Source of the DNA: Mytilus californianus
Lineage: Eukaryota; Mollusca; Bivalvia; Mytilida; Mytilidae
Direction: 5' to 3'
Length of the DNA: 64,000 nt
NCBI RefSeq assembly: GCF_021869535.1
Contig: NW_026262659.1
Coordinates: 2,046,001-2,110,000 of the forward strand
Of the stretch, positions 37,101 to 48,100 are shown piece by piece (within the stretch, counting starts at the first letter, position 1; each line of letters opens with the position of its first letter). Both the position numbers and the translations under genes were made by a program. The notes under the pieces were generated by a model. It ran no database searches, was not told the origin of the DNA, and saw only the letters and a list, made by a program, of their open reading frames with translations.

Positions 37101-40100
37101 GAACTATAACTTTCGTTGATATGATCACAAATTTGAGAATGTCTGATTGCATCTAAAACAGCATGCCATGGCCATCCTATTCTATTTCATTTGGTTTAAA
37201 ATTAGTGATGTTTTAATGCCCAAGTTTTGCATGATCTATAATTGATTGATGTTAGCTCATAAAGACATTTTACTGTTGATTCATACTCATTTGGGATACC
37301 AATTATCGTGGTTTTCGTGGGTACCGGTAAACCACAAATTTCAATGGTCAACGAAGTACAAATGTTTTATACGCTTGAATGCAGACTTTGGCAAAACCAC
37401 GAAATCAAATATCCACAAAAATACATTTTTTTTCCCAATCCACAACAATTGTCATCCACGAATTTAAATAAATCCAAGGGAATTCATTTAGCAGTATAAG
37501 TTCTAGTATATGTATTGTAAATACAAAGTATTAAGGCTTTAAGAGCCAATTTGACGGTTAAACTTTTTTTTTATCATAGAATACTGTGTATATTTTCAGC
37601 TGAATATGGTAAAGGAAGAATCGTTGTATTTTCGCACAATGTATTTGTTAATAGTTTTGGAAAGAAAGATACGAAACGCCAAAATAAACGATTCAACGAA
37701 AATATCAGAAATTGGATAACGAAAAACATGGACAAGGGAAATGAGATACCTTGTTTTTCTGAGTATATAAATAACTTTGATGAGCTACCTCCTGAATGTA
37801 GGATATTAACATGGAATGGGCTTCCGGTTCGGACAGAAGATAACAGTGTATTGAAATTACTTGATTGGATAGAGAGGGGAGGCGGGTTAATATGTGGAGT
37901 GTGCCCATGGGGATTCGCGGAAGTTTATAAAATAGACGTTGAAAATATACCACTTAACATCATCTTCAAGGCAATAGGTATCGCTTATGCTGGAAAATTG
38001 ATGTACAAGAATGATAACGATTTAGCGGAAATCTTAGTAAAAGACAATATGGCTGATTATGCAAAGCCCAGTGATCTATTTGCAGCCATAAACAAGCACC
38101 CAGAAAAGATTAATAGATTAGGAGGAATAATACACAGTGTATTGCATTTACCGGAGGAATTGTATATCAATCACAGACCACATATTGTGGAAATGATTCA
38201 GAAATTATCACCAGAAAATGACCATACACCAACACGAAGTAAACCCGTTGAGTCACATGGAGCCAAAAAAGCTGCAATGCTTATGTGTGATATGATGATC
38301 AGAGATGGTTTAAAGGGGTATGTAGTATTAGCAGAGGGAATTCATGAATTTCCCGGAACATTTGAGAATACACCGGAAGTTCAGTCTATCGCATTAGAAT
38401 TTTCCTCACAGACACAAAAATTTCATTCAACGGGATGTTACCTTCCTGCTGGTACTATCATGGAAGTGTCGTGGAGCAAGAATAAAAAACCATGGAATAT
38501 TATAATTGGTCTTCATGGTGACGAACTTTACAATACTGATTCTAAGTTAAGACGATGGCCTAAGATCAGAATAAAGAAAGAACTTAATACAAACGAATCG
38601 GGTAATCTTCTTTCAATGCCACTAAACATTTGTAGTCCATTTGGAGGACTAGTTTATTTACACTCGCCTAAATGTACAAAGGATAAACTACAATTGAAAC
38701 TACATAATGTCGTATCTGCTCCCATGTTTACCTACAAAACGGCAGATACATGGGAATCTGTAGAACGTAACAATCCAGGGCTATGGTGTGACATCATTGG
38801 TGACAAAATAACCTTGACCTTACCATCCACATCGGTAAGACAGCTCTCAGATCCAACAATGACGATGAAGGTATGGGATTCTGTAGTATCTGCCCACATG
38901 GATCTACTTGGGAAGGATCCATCCAATGGCAGAGGACAATGGGTCGTTACAGATGAACAGCCGTCCGTGGGTTATATGCATTCTGGTTATCCAATCGTCA
39001 CCCATCTTGACATGGCAGATCCTAATAAGGTTCGTTTAAAAAAACTGACAAAGAAAATATGTTAGAACTTTTTCATACTTCGTACTTTGTTTGGCCTTTT
39101 GACCTTTTTTTATTCTAGCGTGATTAATGAGTCATTTTTAGCCTGGTATATGCAATGAAGTTTATTTGTTATAACGGAAATAGCAAGTGATATTTTGCAA
39201 TGAAAACATTGACTTTTATTTACCGGAACTTATATTGATAAAATGCATACTTAGCTGGAATATGGTCTGAATGACAATTCTAAAACCCTACTTGGGAAGA
39301 TCAGGCCAGCTGTAGTTCCGATTATTTTAAACCATGATAAACAGTCCTACCACATATTATGTGTCCGTTTACAGTTATTCATCGATATTTCACCTTACTT
39401 TCTAAGCATATCTGAACAAGCATTCTGAGAGTATTGCATGGCAATACATAGTCCCCTACCGGGTAAAAATTCATTATACTGGAACAAAAAGCTAACTTGT
39501 TCTATAACTTGTCATGGTGTAAACAAAAATAAAATATCAAGTCAATATCTTCAAGCATGATCATGACTAAACACAGTGTGGAAAACTGATAAAATGAGTG
39601 AATTTTTCAAGTCCAAGGACCATAACTCTGCACAAAATTATCAGACCGAAACAAAATTTCGAACTTGATCTGTATAACTTGTCATGATAAAACTATATAC
39701 CAATTATCAATCAATATCTTCAAGCATGATGAAAAAAGTGTGGAAAACACTTTAACATTAGATATGATTAATAGTTCTCTAAAATTAGATATGATGTAAT
39801 ACAGTGTATATCTATTTTTAAATTATAATCAAATATAATTAATAGTTCCAAATATTTTGTCTTTTATTTGTCACAAACTAATATAGATTTTAGACGGACA
39901 GACGGACAGAGTGCAAACCTAAAGTCCCCTTCGACTTCGTCAGTAGGGGACTAAAAACTGCGTATTATTCTTGTTAACGAAAATCATGGCATGCAAATGG
40001 TTCGGTCTAACTAAAAGAGGGACGAAAGATACCAGATGGACTGTCAAACTCATAGATCGAAAACAAACTGACAACGCCATGACCAAAAATAAAAAGACAA

Positions 40101-42207
40101 ACAGACAAATAACTTTCATGTGTTGCCCTTTTCCTAAAATATGGTAGAACAGTTTTTTATTAATTTATTTACAAAGTTGGATTATTCAATGAAAAAGATT
40201 TATTATTACATAAATCGTTTTACATTTGTAATTAGATCTGCGAGGACTGCTTCCTGTTATCCAGAGACCACATCTTAAACGTAAACAACAAGAAGGGAAG
40301 TTGGGGAATGTTCCATGAACTAGGACATAATTTCCAGGATTCTATGTGGACCTGGGGTGGTACGAATGAGGTGACTTGTAATATATTTACTTTGCACGCT
40401 ATGGACGTAATTTGCAATGTAAAACCATGGGATCATCTCTGGGTCAGAGAAAAGTTTGAAAATGCTAGCAACTATCTCCGGGTAAGTATATCATAATCAT
40501 AGGTTTCATGACGAGTGAGAATGGAATATCGCTTTATATCAATTCGAGTTATTTAATTTCAACATAATAATAAACGAGCCTTCGGCGAGTTTATTATTAC
40601 TATTTACATTAAATAACGAGAATTTATATCAAGCGATGTCCAATTCTCACAAGTTGTTCAACCTATTTCTCTTATGGTCAACACTCCCATTGTGTTAAAT
40701 TAAAAATTCCGCAAATCGTTGATCTAGTCTTTTGTACATGCCAGTATGACGTCAAATGTACTTTTCCGGTGTCAAACTTTAACATCAGACATTTTAAAAC
40801 TTTTTGTACGCTTAAGATTGTAATAAAATTTGACAAAAAGAAGATTGTCGGATGAAAAGTGTGAGTGTTTTGTAAATTATTGAAGAAATCACAGATGACC
40901 GTTGCCATGGACGAAATGTGCATCGTCTTAACCTTTGTAAGTCGTCAATGACCTAACGAATAGCCAATGGAAATGCCGTGATATTGTCTTATGATGCTGG
41001 ATAAGCCAATCAAATTAACGCAGATTTTCGTATCACTTTTTCGTATCACACTCCGTACAGTGTGATACGAGAAATATCTATTCATCCAAGAAATAGATAA
41101 AAGGCCACAACCATAAGAGAAGTAATATTTATGTTTTCTTTTTTTCTCAATTTTATACACAATCCTTCTTCTCGTTTTGTCACTTTTAAACGCAACAAAT
41201 TAAGGCGACAGTAGTTTACTGATGTTCAAAATGTGTTTTTTGGTTGCTTGAAATATACGGCTTTGTGTACATACCATTTTCTGATAAAAAGTACTTTTAT
41301 AAACTTGAGTCGTATGCCATGAAATTATCAATATTTGCTATTGCTTTGCCGACTGGTTGATTTTATCAATAGAAAACTAAACAACATGTACACGAAAGGA
41401 AAAGTATTATCACATAAGTATTACAAAAATACCAAACTCCTAGGCAAATTCAAAACTGGGAAGTCCATATATTCATGTACGTTTTATATTTTAATAGCAG
41501 GAAAAAGTTTGATTGATTTGTGTTAACTAACAAATAATACACTTAGCTTTATGTCCCAATCATTACTATATGCTCTTTAAATACGGCGGTGATGAGCAAA
41601 ATTATTCTGTGATCACACCCTAAACTTATTGGAAAATCCAGATTTTCAAAGGTTTTAATTTGTATAGACATACACTCACTATTATTTATAGGAAGGTGCA
41701 AAGTATGACAAATGGTGTTCTAATCCTGGTATAGCGTTGTTAGTGTATGCACAGTTGGCGAGGGATTTTGGCTGGACTGCTTACAAATCTGTATTCAGGA
41801 CTTATAACAAACTTCCGAAAGACAAACGACCATCAACACAGCAGGAAAAGGAGTACATGTGGATACAGACCTTTTCCAATACAGTCAAGAGGAATCTCAA
41901 CCCTGTTTTCGAATTTTGGGGATGGCCGATTCAGCAGTCTGCTATTGACGAGTTGAAAAGATTTCCTCCATATCTCCCTGATGACGTGACAACAAGCGAA
42001 TTTGCAAAAGACAGAGCGACAAAAATACTTAAAAAGTACGAAGATAATTCTTCTGGTGCTTGCCCTACTCAGAAACCAACACACAAGGACAATGCTTATT
42101 GTCAAGGTAATGATGGTTCTAATAAGACTGATCAATGTGATGTAAAAGGTAACAGTATAAAGGAGGATGACAAAGACAACAATTCAAGTTCATGTTCTGT
42201 TTTATAA
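33969..42207 (+). CDS. TCAF-like peptidase M60 protein, 777 aa, four exons, with CaaX terminus
   Basis: Exons 33969-34110, 37600-39029, 40236-40481 and 41692-42207 join in frame (phases 1, 0, 0) to give 778 codons including the stop. The N-terminal part (GVEIVSFPGSVPG, then YGKGRIVVFSHN across the first junction) and the middle resemble TRPM8-channel-associated factors and mollusc M60-like proteins. The peptidase M60 gluzincin motif is intact: H551-E-L-G-H555, with a downstream Glu at 569 (GGTNE). Zinc ligands and the catalytic Glu are therefore present. The Gly/Tyr-rich segment HSGYPIVTHLDMADP just before it is typical of M60. The protein ends SSSCSVL, a CaaX box. No signal peptide is seen, so a cytosolic, membrane-tethered enzyme is my inference. 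M60 enzymes cleave glycoproteins in other organisms; the substrate here is unknown. A 5' non-coding exon could exist upstream of 33969. Confidence 0.85.
34985..35328 (+). pseudogene. Non-LTR retrotransposon C-terminal remnant in M60 intron 1
   Basis: The plus frame reads ESARIVTENRSTAYQQSH, then LWNSLELSIRQIPN, a Leu-rich segment, and LRKRCSALLGDLFKANLI with a closing CSCG. This is the usual C-terminal pattern after the RT of Jockey/CR1-type ORF2 proteins (W-N-x-L, then a CxCG knuckle). The RT domain itself is absent. Confidence 0.7.
35330..36685. other. M60 intron 1, no feature recognised
   Basis: AT-rich intron sequence without identified exons. Confidence 0.5.
36690..36790 (-). repeat. 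Short dispersed repeat
   Basis: Contains cgagcgtcactgctgagtct, cgaaacgctcgtcaggcg and taatcctggtatatagtgat, in opposite orientation to the related copy at 10195-10265. Confidence 0.55.
37255..37480 (+). repeat. Dispersed repeat with 'gtggttttcgtgggtaccgg' core
   Basis: Contains ggttttcgtgggtaccggta, aaccacaaatttcaatggtc and ggcaaaaccacgaaatcaaa. A shorter related piece is at 47285-47340 (gtgagtaccaattttcatgg). I recall this as a repeat common in bivalve DNA. Its open frames are not genes. Confidence 0.5.
37600..39029 (+). CDS. M60 gene exon 2 (476 codons)
   Basis: Acceptor tatattttcag, donor AAG|GTTCGT. It carries the TCAF-like N-terminal body (YGKGRIVVFSHN, then GGGLICGVCPWG), the middle domain, the galactose-binding-like beta-rich region (HSTGCYLPAGTIMEVSW) and the lead-in to the peptidase site (SVGYMHSGYPIVTHLDMAD). 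The coding frame before 37600 and after 39029 is intron read-through. Confidence 0.85.
39440..39960. repeat. Dispersed repeat ending in GACGGAC tail (M60 intron 2)
   Basis: Contains two related blocks (aacttgtcatg plus tcaatatcttcaagcatgat, at about 39507-39570 and 39675-39735) and ends agacggacagacggacagag, then cttcgacttcgtcaggggac-like sequence. The same kind of (GACGGAC) ending closes the array at 49905-50540. Confidence 0.6.
40015..40115 (-). repeat. Penelope-like 3' tail fragment (M60 intron 2)
   Basis: The segment gagggacgaaagataccaga, then cgaaaacaaactgacaacgc, is over 90 % the same as 1309-1400 by eye. Only the terminal 100 bp of the element are here. Confidence 0.8.
40236..40481 (+). 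CDS. M60 gene exon 3: catalytic HELGH site
   Basis: Acceptor gtaattag, donor GTAAGT, phase 0-0, 82 codons. Reads GSWGMFHELGHNFQ then WTWGGTNEVTCNIFTLHAMD. The HExxH motif with Glu 14 residues after the second His fits the M60 signature (HExxH, 8-28 residues, E). Confidence 0.9.
40515..40650. repeat. Foldback hairpin with TTCG tip (M60 intron 3)
   Basis: Left gtgagaatgg at 40515 pairs with ccaattctcac ending at 40650. Inside, atatcgctttatatcaattc pairs with gaatttatatcaagcgat, and gagttatttaa pairs with ttaaataacg. The centre is aataaacgagccttcggcga, with a classical C(TTCG)G loop. Imperfect arms of about 60 bp. Confidence 0.8.
41692..42207 (+). CDS. M60 gene exon 4: C-terminus with CaaX box
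   Basis: Acceptor attatttatag; phase 0; 171 codons to TAA at 42205-42207. Reads YDKWCSNPGIALLVYAQLA and NPVFEFWGWPIQQS, then a Ser/Asn/Asp-rich linker that ends SSSCSVL. The final CSVL fits a prenylation box with Leu last. Confidence 0.88.
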   Translation, partial: EGAKYDKWCSNPGIALLVYAQLARDFGWTAYKSVFRTYNKLPKDKRPSTQQEKEYMWIQTFSNTVKRNLNPVFEFWGWPIQQSAIDELKRFPPYLPDDVTTSEFAKDRATKILKKYEDNSSGACPTQKPTHKDNAYCQGNDGSNKTDQCDVKGNSIKEDDKDNNSSSCSVL

Positions 42208-42263
42208 GTAGATTGAACAAACGGACTTACATATTTAGTACTTAACATGCTTGTAAATATTGA

Positions 42264-42269
42264 AATAAA
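42264..42269 (+). promoter_or_regulatory. Polyadenylation signal of M60 gene
   Basis: AATAAA 57 bases after the stop codon, followed by a T-rich stretch at 42288-42296 that fits a downstream element. Confidence 0.6.
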
Positions 42270-43970
42270 AGTGAAGTTCTTCATAGTCACTTTTTATTCA
42301 TCACTTCTCATGCTGAAAGTTTAACACTTAAAATCACTTTAGCTTTAATTAAATGTTGAAGTTAATGTGTATACCAGTCACTTTTCAGATCAAAAGTCCA
42401 ACATGTCTTTTATGTCAACAGTGAAATGATTAAAACATCGGGAATCAATTTTACTTTTAAACAAATTGAGACAGAGCGCGTTAATGACCACGTTCTTGAC
42501 AATTTAAATGATCAACATATTTCGAAGTGACAAGTCAGATATGTATCTTGCATGCTGAAACTGAAACACTGTCAAAAAGCACTTGTAAGTGAAGTCCGTT
42601 TTCTCACTGTTATTGGTAAAATAGCTCTATAAAGGCTAAACCATTCCAATAAAATGGAAGATTCTAATGAATGTAGCAATATAATGACACTAAAGTTCCA
42701 TCTTATCCCAGCGTTATACAACAGAATTAGTTCTGTGAAGTCGAAGGTCAACCAATACAACAGACGGCTTTTGCTAGCGTTGAGTTGCTTGAGGTTGAAA
42801 TTATCCCTTTGAATTAGTACAAAAGGATACCACAGATTAAGATTGCAATGTGTGCAGAAACATTCCATTACATTCAATACATGCAACGTTACTTGAATAT
42901 TCCCCAGCTTTAGAAGCATGTGGTTCTTATCAGATTTCTTTGAAACAGAGTTGCTCCTTATCAAGAATCTGCTAAACTAGGGTTCTTAAGGTATCCCCAA
43001 AAGGTTTTACTGTAATTGTAGATGTTAACTGTGTCAAAAATGACTATGGATATTTTCCATTGGTTGCATCCACAGTCACATCTTTTTTGCCTTGATTATG
43101 GATGAACAGTAGAAATGGTGTCATTAATGGAGTAGAAACTGTTTATCTTTCAACAGCATACTAGTTCATCCTACTTTGTCTTCTTATAGTACATTGCGAA
43201 GTAGTTTATACAATAATTCTTACACCTGAATTTAAACCAAATAAGTAAGAGTGATCTTAAAAACTATTGAATCAGTTTTTTTTTTGTTTTTGTTTTTTTT
43301 CATTTTAATGTAATGTATAAATTCATTCATACATCAATGTATTAACAAACCATGTTTCAAGCTGATAGCACAGTTATGCATTCACATTTAACACATTGAA
43401 CTTGAAAACAAAATCTCAATTTGACAGACGTATTAATACATTTTTTAGATTGAGGCAAAAATACAAGACACATGAACACTCAAATCAAAATATCTTTAAA
43501 CATAAACCTAATTAAAGGAGCAGTTGATATATATATACAATGTAATAAATGTACCTCTTTCATGAATTTTTGCTGTAAAATGGTGACAAAGTTCCCAAGT
43601 CCAGAAAAGTGAGAATAAAATATCAATTCCATATTCTAATGCAATTATTTTGTATCAATGGTTCTGATTGGATGACAGTAAGTGTAAAATTCTCTATCTC
43701 CTTGTCTGTAACTAAGGAAGCTGACATTTTGAATTGAGGAATGTATTGACATGTAATTTCTACAATAATAAGCAAAAAACTCACATGTTGCACCTAGAAA
43801 TCTTCTTTTTATCAAATTTTATTATATTCTGAAGAAGTCAAGAAGCCAGAAAACACCCGGTGTTTACATTTGACGCCAGAAGCATACCTATGACGTCACC
43901 TTGTTTAGGGGCCAAAGAAGATAATGAAAATTTTACACTGAAATAATGCTTGAAATTGAATTATGTACTT
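42270..43970. other. Intergenic, between M60 gene and MITD1 3' end
   Basis: No gene recognised. A 130-codon minus-strand frame at 42572-42964 has no domain, no conserved start context and no family match, so I do not call it. Confidence 0.5.
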
Positions 43971-43973
43971 GTT

Positions 43974-44167
43974 TTGCATTAGAATAGAGATAACTGTATT
44001 GTATTTGAAGCTTTGCGGACGACCATCGGTAGTTTTACTGTCGCAAAAACCCGTTTACCTGTCTCCGCTACGCGTCGCCAGGTAAACTAAATTTGCGACA
44101 GTAAAACTACCGATGGACGTCCACAAAGCTTCAAATACAATACAGTTATCTCTTAATTCTAATGCAA
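43974..44167. repeat. Foldback hairpin, arms about 85 bp
   Basis: Left ttgcattagaatagagataa through ttttactgtcgca (43974-44045) is complemented by tgcgacagtaaaac through gaattctaatgcaa-type sequence (44093-44167). The GC-rich centre is cctgtctccgctacgcgtcg. Beyond the arms, ctgtctgtaactaaggaa-type phrases recur in direct orientation (43708-43740 and 44239-44265), so the hairpin sits inside a larger repeat. Confidence 0.85.
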
Positions 44168-45017
44168 TTCCTTTGTAACGATAATTTTCATTGGACATTG
44201 ACAAATATTTTGAGGGGTTAGATTCCACGTTCTACTAGTCTGTAACTAAGGAAAGGCCACCATTTTGAATTCCGAATTTCCCGGCCAGAATAACTGACTA
44301 TAAAATTCTTAGTAATCATAATTTATTTTTATTAATTATATATATACAATGTAAGAAATGGACGCAAAACAATAACAAATAATTCATATAAAATTTCAAC
44401 GACAAGTTATATAAACACTCTTGTAAAGTCTGGTGTAATATGTGAGCTAATTGCTAAGGTGGAATAATAAGTTACTGTTGGAGGTTAATACATGTAAACA
44501 GTACCTGCAAAAAATACCTAAAAAAAATTGTATTTCAAATGAAAATACAAAATCATGAAATCATAAAAGTAAATCATCTGGAAAAAAAATATTTGCAAAA
44601 TTTAAGAAAAAGGAAGCCGAAGATAAAAGGCCACTTATATGATAAAAAATTTTCAAAAGTATCATTACACTTCTTTCATTCTTTTTTAATGTGCCAAATC
44701 AAATAAATGAACAAAATCATGTTTCATCTTAACAGATCATGTATAAAAGGTTAAAGATTAAACTTATATGTTTTGTTTGTTTTCGATTTGAATTTCACAG
44801 GATAAAACTTCTACAGACTATCAACAGAGAAATATGTTCACTAATTTGTATTTTAAGTCTAAACCATCTACATCTAAATAGTATTTTGAACATGAAAAAA
44901 GCAGGAATTGAGATTTCAAATGAACATTGCAAATATATGTTCAATATTAATAATATCAATATATATACTATCTTAACCTCCATGTTAGAAATGCCTTAAT
45001 TATAAATATAACATTTG

Positions 45018-45189
45018 TCATGATGTATCATCATTAGTTTTATTTATGGATTTAGTATGAAATATATCTACAGTAGTTTTATGACAAGGTCGTAGGTCAA
45101 GGTCACTGGATCCTATAGAAAATTTATTGTCTGAAGCTTTGTATATATCTAATCCTCTTCCTATCTTTACAATCCACCCAGTGTTGAAC
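45018..45189 (-). CDS. MITD1 exon 6
   Basis: Acceptor ttattgttag (minus sense). Reads [19 protein letters not shown] then [16 protein letters not shown] and a stop. The DLRPCH-TTVDIFH block is the most conserved part of the MITD1 C-terminus. Confidence 0.93.
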
Positions 45190-48100
45190 CTAACAATAAA
45201 AAGGTCAAATGTTAAACATAATTTTTCTGTGATAATAATATACAGGTAAGTAATATTATTGTAAACAACTAATGCAAAGATTTCTTTAGTTAAGAACGCA
45301 GTTTAAGAATGATGTGGCAACATTCCTTAACTTTCAAATCCAGTGCACATTTTGTTAAAAAAATACTATAATACACCTACTTAATCTCCCTGTCATGTAG
45401 AAAATCATGATAGGACAAGGTGAATTGATTTTATTCCCTCTCTATGTTAACTGATTAACTAATCTCCCTGGCAATTAAAGAATCATGATAGGACCAAGTG
45501 AACTGTATCCCTTAACTAACTACCTGCCGAATCAACTCTTGACAATTAGAGAATCATGATAGGACCAAGTGAACTGTATCCCTTGACTCAGTTAACTACC
45601 GTCATAATCTCTCTTTAATGTGAGGAATCATAATAGGACCAGTGATCTCCATGGATGCAAATTTAATCATGGAAGAACTTTCACCAGGACAAAACCCAAC
45701 ATGATCGAAATTATTTCATTTCCTCATTTTGTTGTAAGAAATAGTGGACAGTCTGATATATGCAAGCTCTGGAATATAGCATCAACTTGGAGATATATAC
45801 TCCATATGCAGGCCTGTTACTTTGCATAAAAATACGTGAGTTTTACCAATAAGAGTCTAACCTTGCAGTCATATAAAATGGGTGTACGCATTACGGAAGT
45901 CAAAAATAAGCACCCACTCAACTTGTAAAAACTTTTTTCTTCCTATTAAATTGAAAGTAAAGTAAATTTATTTTTTAAATCTTAAAAACCATAAGCATTT
46001 GCTGAAAAGTAATTAACTTATGCAGTCAATCATCTGATCAGAATATTCTCCTGTTAGGTGTCTCTAACTACCTGTACAAGTGATTAACAATCATTAGAAT
46101 GATATTGCACAGGACATTAAAACAGTAATAAGGAGGACCCTTTGGGTTATAAGACAAGAGGGATTAAGTAATTACAGTTGATTGAATTTAACTGAAATCA
46201 AGAATGGGGGGCAAACAGCAAATCAAAAATGAATTTTGACTTCTCCTGTCAACTATAGCGCCATTATTTTAAAGATGGCAGGTCCATGGACAAGATTTTT
46301 TGACAATGATCAAAGATAATTAACGATGGCGGTATGCCTAAATGAAACTGGTCATAGAGATACCTTATTCATCCAGATGAACTGTATCCCTTCACTCAGT
46401 TAACTACCTACCTAATTTCCCTGTCATGTAGAGAATCGTGAAAGGACCAGTTGAATTCTATTCCATGGCTGAGTAAACTTTTCTTTAGTTGGTTCAGTTT
46501 CTGCTGTTGTTGCATTTGAGCATCAGGATACTAAAAAATATATTTTGTTATTTGGCAAGATGTAAATTGATACACACAAATCTTCCTGAAATATCACATC
46601 TAATAATTCTTAGCTATACATATAGCGATGGTTCATTTTTTTCAATGAAAAGAGAAAATGTTGGTACTGTAAAGATCACTTTCTTAAATGAATATTTCAT
46701 ATTATCTGCTATCTGTTTATACAAATGATTCTCTATTGTATATCAAATATCATATGTTAATATCTTTTCTGGATCAATCATTAACAAAATGTTTACTTTG
46801 GTACAATTTAGTGCTGGTTTTTTTCAAAGAAATAGCATAAGGTTGTTATTTCCAGACACTACAGTTATTTCTGGAATTTGCTTTTATACACTCACTACTA
46901 AGTGAGGATTAAGAAGCAAAATAAGAAAAACATATTATTAGATTCTCATATCCAGTAAGATATCAACATTATCATATGAAAAGCAAATATAAAGTGCCTC
47001 AATTTACTCACAGAATCTTCAAGAATTTAAATATGATATAATGTGTATACATTTTTTGTTTAAAAAGGAAAGTAAATGTTATGTGCCTACCTCATCTCTG
47101 CCAGTCAGTAACCTTATCTCCTTTACTGAACACTGACTCTTTACAACAACTTCACAAAATCTCAGTAAATTACAAATCTTAAAATAAACCAACATTCAAT
47201 TGTTTTTATTGATAATGAAACCTTTGACAATGAACTTGTTCAATGCCCTAAATAGGTGGTGGGAATTGATATTCATATTAGAATTCATGTAATGGGGATT
47301 CATTAATTTTTGTGAGTACCAATTTTCATGGATCGAATAAAAATATATATATATGAGTTCGAATACCGGCGAGGGAAGAACAAAAATTTGCTTCTGCTGA
47401 TATTTAGAGTAATTATATATATAATATGTGTTTTCAGCCATGTATCACCTTCACAATGGATGGATCTGCATAGAGTTGTCACTTGTTTAGACGTACTTAT
47501 CAAAATAATTATTTCTGTGACTAAATCTTATGATCCTCTACAATAGATAATTTAGCTAATCTGCAATCAATTCCATCTTCATGCCTAATATATCATGAAC
47601 TTTGTTACAACTCTAGATTCTACGGACGAGGAAAGGTAACACAAGGCCACCGAAAGCTGAATTTTTTGTTCAGTCTAGGTGGCCTAGTGGTCTAGAGCGC
47701 TGGACACAGTGCAGGCGGTGTTGTCCCGATATCCAAATAGCAAGAGTTCGAATCTCAGCAAGGGATGAAAAAAAAATTTGCTTCCCCAAATTTGCAGATT
47801 TAACATTGTTGTGCTGACATTTAGAGTAATTATATATATATATATATATATTTTAGATTCCTAACATCACTGAAAAGACATTAATTGTCGAAATCCGGAT
47901 ATGGTGTACCAATTTTTGCACCTTATGTTTGCGGTATACCATCTTTTCCGCAAGTTTATTGTTTTCTATTTGGTATTAAATTAATAATTAAGATCCATTT
48001 TGTTACATCTGGTGATCCATTTCTTTGGCAATCGCCATGGCAGTCGATCAGGGTTTAAGAACATCCGTTGTTCGACCTGCTAGTCAAATGCGTTTAGTTA

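Noticed and set aside
42572..42964. 130-codon minus-strand frame
   Set aside because: Longest unexplained frame in the M60-MITD1 spacer, but no recognised domain, signal or neighbours in phase.
47672..47765. Possible functional tRNA gene
   Set aside because: Box A and box B are present, but no proper anticodon stem or acceptor pairing is visible, and the body and TA tail show a SINE.
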